NCBI GenBank assembly: GCA_002917075.1 | Contig: NTMA01000056.1 | Coordinates: forward strand, 186,001-250,000 | Reading direction: 5' to 3' | Source of the DNA: Hawksworthiomyces lignivorus | Taxonomy: Eukaryota; Ascomycota; Sordariomycetes; Ophiostomatales; Ophiostomataceae | DNA: 64,000 nt | In this document: in pieces, positions 34,810-44,737 of the stretch | How the letters are laid out: each line of letters starts with the position of its first letter | Position numbering within the stretch: the first letter of the stretch is position 1 | Made by a program: the position numbers and the translations under genes | The notes under the pieces: model-generated | Database searches by the model: none | Seen by the model: the letters and a program-made list of their open reading frames with translations, nothing else | What the model was told of the DNA's origin: nothing

Positions 34810-37800
34810 ATGCCTGTTGTCAGCCCGGAAAAGCTGGCATCGCTCCAGCAGCATGGGGACAATGTCCGAAATGTACGTCTTAGAATGCACTCTGTTTGGA
34901 ATGGAGCATAGGTAGCTAGACCCGGCTAACATTTTTTCTCTAGATTTGCGTATTAGCACATGTTGTAAGTCTTGACTCGCGAAGGACATCCCCTCTTCAG
35001 CACAGTGGCAGTAGCTCAACTACAATATTTTCATTGCATAAACTAACAGAGACTAGGACCATGGTAAAACATCACTGACAGATGCCCTCATCGCCACAAA
35101 TGGTATCATATCTCCCAAGCTGGCCGGCAAGATCCGGTATCTCGACTCACGACCCGATGAGCAGCTCCGTGGCATCACTATGGAGTCTTCGGCTATCTCA
35201 TTGTACTTCTCTATGCTGCGGAGGGCAAGTCCAGACGCCACGCCTGAGGCCAAGGAATACCTGGTCAACCTGATCGACTCGCCAGGTCACATCGACTTCA
35301 GCAGTGAGGTGTCCACAGCCTCACGCCTCTGCGACGGCGCCGTCGTCCTGGTCGACGCCGTCGAGGGCGTCTGCAGTCAGACTGTCACCGTGCTGCGCCA
35401 GACCTGGACTGAGAAGCTCAAGCCACTGCTGGTCATCAACAAGATGGACCGCCTGATCACTGAGCTCAAGATGACTCCCGGCGAGGCGTTTGTTCACGTG
35501 AGCAAGCTGCTCGAGCAGGTCAACGCCGTGCTCGGCAGCTTCTTCCAGGGCGAGCGCATGGAAGAGGACCTGAACTGGCGGGAGCGCATGGATGAGCGCG
35601 TAGCCGCTGCCGCCAGGGACAAGGAGGCCGCCGCTGCTGCTGCTGCCACAAGTACACAGGGGAACGGAGGAAGCAACGGCGACGTTCCGTCCCAGGAGGA
35701 CGAGTACCAAGAGCGGGACGACGAGGACATCTACTTTGCGCCTGAGAAGAGCAACGTCATCTTCAGCAGTGCCATCGACGGCTGGGCCTTCACCGTGCGG
35801 CAGTTCGCCGTGCTCTACGAGCGCAAGCTGGGCATCCGGCCACAGTTGCTTGAGAGAGTCCTCTGGGGCAACTTTTATCTAGACCCCAAGACCAAGAAGG
35901 TGCTGGGCCCCAAGCACCTCAAGGGCCGCAACCTCAAGCCCATGTTTGTGCAGCTGGTGCTCGAGCCCATCTGGGCCGTCTACCAGGCTACCATGGGCGG
36001 CGACCACGGCAGGGGCGACCCGGAAGCCCTCGACAAGATCACCCGCTCGCTCGCCATCACCATTCCACCCCACATCAAGCGCGCCCGCGATCCGCGTCTG
36101 CTGCTGACCACCGTCTTCGCCGCCTGGCTGCCGCTGTCCACTGCTCTGCTCGTGTCCGTTATCGAGTCGCTGCCCTCGCCCGTCATCGCCCAAGCTGAGC
36201 GCATGGGCGACCTGCTGAACCGGTCCCCCGACCCGGAGCACATCGATCCCAAGATCCGGTCTGCTGTCACCAAGTTCAGCCAGGACCGCTCGCAGCCCAT
36301 TGTCGTATACATCAGCAAGATCGTATCCGTACCGGAGAGTGAGCTGCCCGAGAACAAGCGGCGAGGTGCCGGCGGCCTAAGCCCCGATGAGGCACGTGAG
36401 ATGGCTCGGCGTAAGCGCGCTGAGATCGCGCGCGCGCAGCAGGCGGAGGAGGCTGCTACTGCTGGCGGCGCCAGCCTGGGTGGTGCCATCGACGACGAGC
36501 GGTATCTGTCGATGGCTGTAGGCGGAACCACGCTCCAGGACACTCTCGACGACGGCGAGCAAGCGATGGACGACCCGGAGCACCTGGTGGGCTTCGCGCG
36601 CATCTATTCGGGTACCATCGCCGTGGGCGACGAGATCTACGTGCTGCCGCCCAAGTTCTCACCAGCCCACCCCAACCGGCCGCCGCGGCCAACCAAGATT
36701 AAGGTCGAGGCGTTGTACATGCTGATGGGCCGCAACCTGGAAGCGCTGGAGCGCGTACCCGCGGGCGTTGTCTTCGGCGTGCGCGGCGGGCTCGAGGACG
36801 CCGGCGTCCTCAAGGCTGCCACCTTGTCCAGCCAGGTCGCCGGCGCCTGCAACTTGGCTGGCGTCGCCAGCGGCACAGGGCGGCCCATCGTGCGCGTGGC
36901 GCTCGAACCGGCCAACCCGGCTGATCTCGACAAGATGGTGCGCGGTCTGCACCTGCTCGTCCAGAGCGATCCCTGCGCCGAGTACGAGCCCGCAGCCAGC
37001 GGCGAGCACCTGCTGCTCACCGCCGGCGAGCTGCACCTCGAGCGCTGCTTGACCGATCTGCGCGAGCGCTTCGCCCGCTGCGAGATCCAGGCTGGCGCCC
37101 CCATCGTGCCCTACCGCGAGACCATTGTGCGCGCAGAGGAGATGCGCCCGCCCGCCAACCGCGAGCTCGGCCGCGGCGCCGTCCGCGCCAGCACCAGCTC
37201 CCGCCAGGTCGCCATTGCGCTGCGCGTGCGGCCGCTACCGACCCACGTGACCGACTTTCTCGTCAAGAACGCCGGCAGCGTCCAGCGCGTCTTCTTGGAG
37301 AAGACCAAGGCTAGCAGCGGCAGCAGTGATGGGCCAGAGGAGGCAGAAGAAGAGAGCGAGAAGAAGGCGGCAGGCCAAAACGGGTCAGCCACCAAGGAGA
37401 ACGGCGAAGAGGAAGTAGCAGCGAGCGACAGCGTCGATGAGGTGGTTGATGCGCAGGTGCTCTCACCGGATGAGTTCCGGAAAGAGCTTCGTGCCCAGTT
37501 CGATGGCGGCGGCGACGAGAAGCGTGCGGCCGAATCCTGGAAGGGCGTGATAGACCGGATCGTCACCTTCGGACCTCGGCGCATCGGCCCCAACATCCTC
37601 GTCGATGCCACGCCGACACAGTGCCTACAGAAAGTGTTTGCTGCCGAGAGCAACGGTACCGGCAGTGGCAGCAGCAGCAGGCCCACCGCGGAGATCGCCG
37701 CCGACGAACACATCGACCCGAGCCACTTTGCCGACAAGATTGTCTACGCTTTCCAGCTGGCCACGGCGCAGGGCCCGCTCTGCCACGAGCCGGTCCAGGG

Positions 37801-38464
37801 CGTGGCCATCTTCGTCGAGGACATCAAGGTTGGCGCGGATGCGGACGAGAACAGCAACGGCAACAGCAGCGCCGCGCCCCTCTTGGTGCGCGACAACCTT
37901 GGTCGCTTGACGGGCGAGGTCATCAAGACGGTGCAGCAGGCCATCCACAAAGGGTTCCTGGACTGGTCGCCGCGCCTCATGCTCGCCATGTATTCGTGCG
38001 AGATCCAAGCAAGCAGTACGTTCCAGCACTCCCCCTTTTCTTCATATTTCTTGCAGATAACTTTACTGACACACTCTCCAGCTGAGGTCCTCGGCCGTGT
38101 CTACGATGTGCTCACCCGCCGCCGGGGCCGCGTCCTGTCGGAGACTATGAAGGAGGGCACCCCCTTCTTCACCATCGTCTCGCTCCTGCCCGTGGCCGAG
38201 TCCTTCGGGTTTGCCGACGACATGCGCAAGCGCACCAGCGGCGCCGCTCAGCCGCAGCTCATCTTCACTGGGTTCGAGGTGCTCGACGAGGACCCCTTCT
38301 GGGTGCCCTTCACGGAGGACGACTTGGAGGACCTGGGCGAGTTCGGCGACCGCGAGAACGTGGCCAAGCGCTACATGGACGGCGTGCGGCGGCGCAAGGG
38401 CCTCCTGGTGGAGGGCCGGAACGTAGCGCGCGACGCGGAGAAGCAAAAGACGCTGAAGCGGTAA
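34810..38464 (+). CDS. RIA1: EF-2-like ribosome-maturation GTPase EFL1/Ria1
   Basis: EFL1 (yeast Ria1) works with Sdo1/SBDS to release Tif6/eIF6 from pre-60S subunits in the cytoplasm. Exons 34810-34872, 34944-34964, 35057-38015 and 38082-38464 join to 1141 residues, close to family length. GTPase motifs are G1 AHVDHGKT (residues 26-33), RGITMESSAISL (switch I region), G3 DSPGHIDF (about 102) and G4 NKMD (156). C-terminal EF-2-like domains include GEVIKTVQQAIHKGFLDWSP, MYSCEIQASTEVLGRVYDVL and FGFADDMRKRTSGAAQPQLI. Low-complexity insertions at about 240-275 and 720-775 are typical of this family and absent from EF-2. Exon 2 is only 21 nt and ends inside the P-loop motif (AHV|DHGKT). Introns are 71, 92 and 66 nt. 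EF-2 itself is excluded by these insertions and the overall length. Confidence 0.95.
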
Positions 38465-38911
38465 AGACTGGGGGTTAAGAGCAGGCCAGCCATAAGGAGT
38501 TATTCGGTTGCATATGGGCACTTTGAATTTAGGGGGTTCGGTAAAAAAAAAATTTCCCAATAAAGTAGTACGTTGTTAGTTCACCCGTTACGCTTTGTCC
38601 CACTCTGAGTCACACGTAGACTACAGAGAGAGCCACCAATGCGAACGACTGCACGTAAGAAGGACGATGGTGACAGCAGGTCGCACGAAGAGTCGGATTG
38701 AGGTATAATTCAACCGCGGGTAGTCGTCTGGTTAGAGTGGAGAACTGCATCCTATCTCCCCCGAAGTCGGTCGAAAAAGGGCTTCGGATTGGACCCTTCT
38801 GTAAGACTGCCGGAACGGATATTAAATGGGAGTTGCGGCGCCCATTAACCGCATCGCGTCCTTTTGAATTTTTTCCCATTCGCACCGCAACGCACTCTTG
38901 ATGGCGAATTG
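38465..38911. other. Intergenic region between EFL1 and MFS transporter
   Basis: About 450 nt. A run of A near 38542 follows the EFL1 stop. The sequence TAGTCGTCTGGTTAGAGTGG at about 38720 resembles a tRNA D-arm, but no T-arm or acceptor partner was found. The MFS frame stays open leftwards without ATG from 38864. Confidence 0.45.
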
Positions 38912-40435
38912 ATGCTCGGTATAACGATGCAAACAACTTCTGCCGCCCAGCCAGAAATGGCAGAGGTGGCCGAGCGAGGCGTGCGGATCGCCTCGTCTCC
39001 GGCAGAGCTGCAAGGGATCGTCCGCCGCATGAACGCAATGTACGACTGGACCGGCCCCGACGACCCAGACAATCCGCGCAACTTCTCGCTGAGCAAGCGC
39101 ATCTTCAGCATTGGCGTGATTACGCTGCTGGCGTGGGCGAGCTGCTTCGCCGGCGCGATCTATGCGCCGGCCCAGGACGTCCTGGAGCAGGAGTGGCAGC
39201 AGAGCCGCATAGCCGCCGTCCTCCCCCTGTCGCTGTACAACCTGGGCATGGCGTGCGGGCCGCTGGTCGGGGCTCCTCTGTCCGAGACGTATGGAAGAAA
39301 GGCCGTCTACGTGGCGACGACGCCCATCTTCCTCGCGTTCCTGCTGGGGTCGGGCTTTGCGAACGACATTGTCAGCCTGTCCGTGTGCCGGTTCTTCGCG
39401 GGCATCTTTGCGGCGCCCAACGTCAACAACACGTCTGCGACCATCATGGACTATACGCCGCCCCAGTACCGCGGCGCGAGCCTGGGCACGTACTATTCCA
39501 TTCCGTCCCTCGGCGCGACGTTCGGGCCCATGGTGGGCGGCTTCATCCTGCGGTCCAAGGGCTGGCGGTGGACGCAGTGGGTCGCCGTCCTGGTGACCGT
39601 CGTTCTCTACATACCTGTCTTGTTCACGAAGGAGTCCTACAAGAAAATTGTCCTGCGCCGCCGCGCCGTCCGTATGGGCCTCGGGGACACCCCTTCTCAG
39701 CACACGTCGGCCTCGCGCACCTTCCGGCACTTCTTCACGGTCCTGATTCTGCGGCCGCTCCACATGCTCTTCACCGAGCCGATTGTTTCTTTGGTCAGCC
39801 TGTACAACGGCTTCATCTTTGGGCTGCTGTACACCTTTGTGACGTCCGTTCCCTGGATCTTTCAAAACTACTATAATTTTGGTGATACGGCCGAATCGCT
39901 CTCCTATCTTGGTGTTACGATGGGCACCCTCTTGGCCTGCGCGCCGTATGTCCTGATCGACTTTGTGTTCTACCAGAAGCGCCTGCGCTTCTGGCAAGAG
40001 ACCCATGACGCGACCGAGCCGCTGCCGCCCGAAAATCGCCTCATCTCTGCCATGGGAGGCAGCATCCTGCTGCCGGCCAGCTTGTTCATAGCAGGGTGGA
40101 CGGCAGAATACCGCGTCCATTGGTTTGTGCCAATGTTCTTCCAGGGGGTCTCCATGCTGGCATCCTTGTTGATCTATTCCGGAGCAAACCTCTTCATGCT
40201 GGATGCTTATGGCCCATTGTATGGAGCATCAGCAGCTGGGGCCATGATGCTCAGCAGATACACCCTGAGTTTTGCCTTCCCCCTGTTCGCCCTCAAGATG
40301 TTCCAGTCACTCGACGCAGGATGGGCGACCACGATTCTCGGTGGCTGTACAGTTCTGATGGCACCGATTCCCTGGTGCTTTTGGATTTACGGCGAGCGGC
40401 TCCGGAAGAGGAGTCGCTATGAGACAAGCATATAA
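38912..40435 (+). CDS. MFS transporter of the DHA1 (multidrug/polyamine) type
   Basis: Proton-coupled major facilitator exporter of the plasma membrane, substrate unknown. Single exon, 507 residues from ATG 38912; ATGs at 38927 and 38957 are alternatives. The cytosolic N-terminus carries YDWTGPDDPDNPRNFSLSKR, the D-x-x-N-P-x-N-W-like motif that precedes TM1 in fungal DHA1 proteins. Motif A-like GAPLSETYGRKAVYV follows TM2, and PQYRGASLGTYYSIPSLGAT-FGPMVGG is the motif-C-like region near TM5. Twelve hydrophobic segments can be followed, with a charged central loop after VLFTKESYKKIVLRRR. Related proteins export drugs or polyamines (yeast Tpo1/Flr1 type). It sits beside a HET-domain gene in an accessory-looking patch. 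The family is secure; substrate cannot be inferred. Confidence 0.88.
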   Translation: MLGITMQTTSAAQPEMAEVAERGVRIASSPAELQGIVRRMNAMYDWTGPDDPDNPRNFSLSKRIFSIGVITLLAWASCFAGAIYAPAQDVLEQEWQQSRIAAVLPLSLYNLGMACGPLVGAPLSETYGRKAVYVATTPIFLAFLLGSGFANDIVSLSVCRFFAGIFAAPNVNNTSATIMDYTPPQYRGASLGTYYSIPSLGATFGPMVGGFILRSKGWRWTQWVAVLVTVVLYIPVLFTKESYKKIVLRRRAVRMGLGDTPSQHTSASRTFRHFFTVLILRPLHMLFTEPIVSLVSLYNGFIFGLLYTFVTSVPWIFQNYYNFGDTAESLSYLGVTMGTLLACAPYVLIDFVFYQKRLRFWQETHDATEPLPPENRLISAMGGSILLPASLFIAGWTAEYRVHWFVPMFFQGVSMLASLLIYSGANLFMLDAYGPLYGASAAGAMMLSRYTLSFAFPLFALKMFQSLDAGWATTILGGCTVLMAPIPWCFWIYGERLRKRSRYETSI

Positions 40436-41084
40436 TCTCAGCGATTCTAGTGGAGGCAGATCACATCTGATGCATACGCCACTGTGCAATATAGGAAAGC
40501 TATGGACTTAGGTGCTCAGCTCGTTTTTCTGATCTCTAGAGGTGTAAGATATTTTGAAGAACACATGTAACATATACCAGTAACCACTCAATTATGATTA
40601 AAAGAACTACTAAAATCTCTTGCAACATCTACTCATCGGTATTTTTGACTGTGACCTATGCTAATATATAGACAGACCGCTAGCCCGAACTTGCACTGAC
40701 GGAGTTTATAATACCTGGATATTCTAATATCATTGCCTAAGCAGTTTGCGTGTCACAGATTTCCACCGGAATTTTTCTATATAGATGCTTTATATTCCAG
40801 GCGATACTCACGCCTAATGAAATATGAATCTCGATCAGCATGGTATCGTTATCTCTGTCATCCCAGCGGCATTGCAGGGTTTACGCTGCACTACCGCAGC
40901 TATGCAGCGACAAACCAGAGTCTATAAGTAATAATCATCAACAGTGAAGAGCTATTGATTAGACTTATGCCTAAGTTGTAACAGAGAGACTGAAGTCGAC
41001 TCTTTGCCTCAGAACTAAACTATCTTTGCACAAACAACTTGGTGTATGAGACTCGTGCAGGCGAAACGAGTTGAGCATACGCAC
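40436..41084. other. AT-richer region between convergent MFS and HET genes
   Basis: About 650 nt between two convergent genes. It is clearly AT-richer than neighbouring coding DNA. No ORF with a motif, no RNA gene and no repeat was recognised. It should hold both 3' UTRs. Confidence 0.5.
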
Positions 41085-42992
41085 TTAAACTAGAGCAAAA
41101 TATGAGAGTATTACAGTTGACTCTGGATGCCTCAAGGAGATGGTAAAGCGAGTGGGTGGTGTCAATCCACGTACCCCATAGCCCCACGATTCTCCGACTA
41201 CTTGGAAGTCGGTTTCGGAATCGGCATCGACAGGGTGTAAAATATAATCATAGCCCTCATTCATCCGCTGAGCCCTTAAGCCGCTTATTGTCTTCACAAT
41301 CTTTCCTCTCATCTTCGCTTTCCCGTGCCGCCCATCAGATTTTCCATTATCGTGCCAGGTATAACTAATACTCTCGTTCATATCATACGCATGTTTCCAG
41401 AGCCAGTCACCCTCTCTTGCTTTTGCTGGTAGGTTTTTCTCGGGATACACGACGCGAGAGGCATCATCCATGCAAGCACATCCCTCGTCGTCGTGCTGCT
41501 TAATCTTTTTGCAAAAGAGAGACAGCGACTCAGGTCTCAACCTATAGCATTCTTTGTAGTCCCGCGTAGATGCTCCAGCCGACTGCAGTGCGCAGTCTGG
41601 GAATCCTACAAGAAAGGCGGACTTGGTCTCCTCATCGACCTCGAGCCTCCCAACCGCCCATCCGGGAAGGTGGAGCTTCTTGCTGGTCCGGTCGATTTCC
41701 CTGCCGTATTCAAACCGGGCGCGAAGATTACGACTGTTCTTCCTGAGCTCGTCGGGGAAGCCCTGCCGTCCCAGGTGCTCGTATTCGTTACGATGCCTCC
41801 AGTCGACTGCCCATGATGGGAGCGCCGTGTCGCTCTGATTGTCAAGGCCCGCGTTGGCCAGGCAAGCCGTGTCTCTGTCGATGTCTATAAAGATTCTAGA
41901 TGCCCAAATGATCGTCTCTTCTTCGGACAGGGAGTAATCTGGTTTCAAGAAGTCGTACAGACCAGCAGGAAGAAGTGAGAGGAGGGAATAAATCTTGTCT
42001 CGGGGATCTGTTGCCTGTCGATTTTCTGTCCTCACAAGGAGGTTATAAAGAGTGACGTTCTCCTCTACATCCGGAATCGGGTTGCCAATGTAACCCATTC
42101 CGCAGACATAGGCCATAGCCTCCGATTTATTGTGCTCGTCGATGGCCCGTGATAGCAGGGAGAAGTCGTTGTATAAGGTGCCGCAGCACAAGATGGCCTT
42201 TTGCGCGAGTTTGATCTCTTGCAAAGTCCAAGCTCGCGAGAACCAAGGTCTTCGGAACAGCTCGTAAAGAAAGGGCGCAATGGAAGTAGACTGCTCGCGA
42301 ACCACAGGCCCAATCACATTTTTGGCGGCCTGTTTCTGAGGGTTCCGCGAGAGCCTAGAAAACAATCCGTGTAGAAGGCGTGCAACAACGGTTGACCGCG
42401 TGGTGTTCGCAGGCTCTGGTGCGTCCTGAGCTGCAGGCTCTGGTGGGTCTTGAGCTGGCGGCTCAGGTGTGGCAGGAGACTGCGCAACCGCCGGTCGGCC
42501 ATTTTTTAGGTTGTCAAAGACTTCGAAGAGGCGTTGGCTTTTTGGTGTCGGCTCGCCAAGCCAAATGATGACACACTTAGCCGTGCTGTAGATGCTGCCC
42601 ATCATTGCGACCTGCTGGTTTCGCTCGGGGATGTCATCTTGGTTGATGCACAGCGCATCTACCCACAGGGCTTTGTCCGGCCAGTTTGTCCATACCTGGC
42701 GAAGCGCTGCCCACAGGTTCATAGTGATGTCGACCGGATGGCCGTTGCAAATCATTTTGCCCTCCCGCACCTTGGGATCACCCCATACGTAAGACAGCGC
42801 GTCGAAAGGCTCGTCATCTGCCAGAGATATCGCCTGCATCTCGCAGCAGACAGCCTGAACACCTGCATGAGGCTGCTGTCCATCGGATTTTGTTTCCGGT
42901 GCTGGCTGGACCTCGTCGGACGCCGGTAAATGTCGCGATAAACGCAGCACGCGAATGCTGCGCGACGTGGGAAGCGCTTCGTAAAGAGACAT
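41085..42992 (-). CDS. HET-domain protein (heterokaryon-incompatibility type)
   Basis: HET domains occur in fungal nonself-recognition proteins that trigger regulated cell death when incompatible hyphae fuse; many copies have no known partner. Single exon, 635 residues. The HET domain spans about residues 55-235: FDALSYVWGDP, then KALWVDALCINQDDIPERNQ, QVAMMGSIYSTAKCVIIWLG and PWFSRAWTLQEIKLAQKAIL. A C-terminal region with DPRDKIYSLLSLLPAG, LPSWAVDWR and FQVVGESWGYGVRG is usual in the HET/6-OR class. A Pro/Ala/Glu repeat (about 150-175: PPAQDPPEPAAQDAPEP) interrupts the domain. The start MSLYEALPTSRSIRVLRL is chosen because it matches HET proteins; the frame is open 44 codons further but that part looks like leader. 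No NACHT or WD40 domain is attached. Confidence 0.88.
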   Translation of the reverse strand: MSLYEALPTSRSIRVLRLSRHLPASDEVQPAPETKSDGQQPHAGVQAVCCEMQAISLADDEPFDALSYVWGDPKVREGKMICNGHPVDITMNLWAALRQVWTNWPDKALWVDALCINQDDIPERNQQVAMMGSIYSTAKCVIIWLGEPTPKSQRLFEVFDNLKNGRPAVAQSPATPEPPAQDPPEPAAQDAPEPANTTRSTVVARLLHGLFSRLSRNPQKQAAKNVIGPVVREQSTSIAPFLYELFRRPWFSRAWTLQEIKLAQKAILCCGTLYNDFSLLSRAIDEHNKSEAMAYVCGMGYIGNPIPDVEENVTLYNLLVRTENRQATDPRDKIYSLLSLLPAGLYDFLKPDYSLSEEETIIWASRIFIDIDRDTACLANAGLDNQSDTALPSWAVDWRHRNEYEHLGRQGFPDELRKNSRNLRARFEYGREIDRTSKKLHLPGWAVGRLEVDEETKSAFLVGFPDCALQSAGASTRDYKECYRLRPESLSLFCKKIKQHDDEGCACMDDASRVVYPEKNLPAKAREGDWLWKHAYDMNESISYTWHDNGKSDGRHGKAKMRGKIVKTISGLRAQRMNEGYDYILHPVDADSETDFQVVGESWGYGVRGLTPPTRFTISLRHPESTVILSYFALV

Positions 42993-44737
42993 GCTGCTGG
43001 TAGGCGATATAGTACAGAAAGAAAAAAAAGTTTCGCTCCAGGACATTTCCAGTTCAGAGCTCAGCTGAGAATATAGTAAGCTGCTGCCTGAGCACACTTT
43101 AACCCAACACCAGTTGAGGCCCAATCATCTGATGACAGCGAGGTTTCATAAACCAGGAGAACAGCCAGTCGCCAAAAAGAGTATTTTCAGCTTGTTAAAT
43201 TTGGGGCAAAAGTGCCTTTCTATGGTTTTTTCACCGAGATAGTCAGCGGCGCCACGACGGCCTGCTTCTTTGGCTGTTTTCATAACCAGAGTGCAAGCTG
43301 ATTAGACCAGCACGTCTGGCCGCTCTGTGTATTACATTTCCATGCACCACCAGTTAATTCTTGCCTTTTATCTGATTGTTGGCACCATTTGATATCATAA
43401 TTATTGCCGTGTATTTTATCTATGGCGGACAGGCTGGTGCAGGCAGCCTTGGCGCAGCACTTAATCCTATCGTTCAACATCGAGCCTTGAGCCTAAAGCG
43501 CATAGTTACAGCGCAAATGGGAAACATAAAAGGATTGGTCACAAAAAGAATAAAGTTAAAAAGGTTATCTCTTTTCAAGCCATATATAACGCCCAATATT
43601 TTTTTCGGCATAAGAACAAAAAAGACACATTGGACCTAAAAGCACAGGGGGTGAGAGACAGAGATTCCGACAACCCGCCACGGGCAGAGGAGAGATGAAT
43701 AGAGAAGAAGGCCGAGAGCAAAGAGAAAACAAACATTGGCACATATCGGGACACATTATGATGAACAAGAAAGAAAAGAAAAAGAAGATAAAACCCAAAA
43801 GTGTAGTGTAAAAAAAAAGTATGAGCATCAAAAGCAATAAATCGCAGACATGTCCATGCCGCATGAGTCTTTCAAGTGTCAAATCGCTTCGTTGCGTCTC
43901 CCCTCCTGGACCACGTCTCTCCTTTACTTTTTTCCACCGTCGCCCTTGTTCACCGCAATCGCATAGCAGCCGATGCGGGCCATTCTCTGAATTTTTCGTA
44001 ACAAACTGAAGAAGAGAGCTACTTGCCTCCTCTCTTTATCCGCCGTCGTACAACCCCGATCCGTGATCCCGGTTCGACAGATGGCGGCGGACAAAATGGA
44101 ACGGCCCATAAGACTGCAATCGGCGGGCTCCACGAAAGAAGCGCCCCCCAGCCAGGTCCCCCAGACACAAATCCCACACGCGCCATGCTGCGCACCCGAG
44201 ACACGGCCGACCCTCGTCCTCCCAGTACTCCCCACGAGCGCCGAAATCTTTTTGCCAGACTATCCAACACGACACCGCTGCCTTCCTATCTCTCTCTGTC
44301 TCTCTCCTTCTACCTTGTCCTCTGCTGCATAGATCGCATTGGTCGTTTTCGTGCTTCGCTCTCTCGACCGCTTCCCCCCGGTTCTTCCGCCGGATGCTGC
44401 CCATGAGAAAAGGGTTTGCGCGGACGTTCCCCCCCAAAATGAAGAATAAAAACAAGAAGACGACGACGACGACTAAGAAGAAGATGATCGAAGAACGAGA
44501 GGAAAGGCAAACCCAAAATACCAACGGTGTCGTCGAACGCTGGCGAAAGCGAGCGCGGATCGAACAGAGACCAAAAAAAAAGCTAGCCAGCATGGAGGAT
44601 GTTGCCTCTCCATACAGGCCCGCATTTCTCTTCTCCGCCCACGCCTACGCGAAGCTCTTCCCCTCCAGGGAGGAAGGGGACGCCCGGCGCTCTCTCTCTC
44701 TCCTCCCCTCGCAAAAAGAGGGGGAGGGAGGAGAGGT
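42993..44737. other. Intergenic region between HET gene and eIF4B
   Basis: About 1.75 kb. The left part is the upstream region of the minus-strand HET gene; the right part is the 3' flank of eIF4B. It is AT-rich at 43130-43640 and GA/CT-rich at 44270-44730. No gene was recognised. Confidence 0.45.

Noticed and set aside
35057..38015. Elongation factor 2 itself
   Set aside because: The low-complexity insertions, the total length of 1141 residues and the RPDEQLRGITMESSAISL region fit EFL1/Ria1 better than EF-2.
38715..38790. tRNA-like D-arm string near TAGTCGTCTGGTTAGAGTGG
   Set aside because: No box B, T-arm or acceptor pairing within tRNA distance was found.
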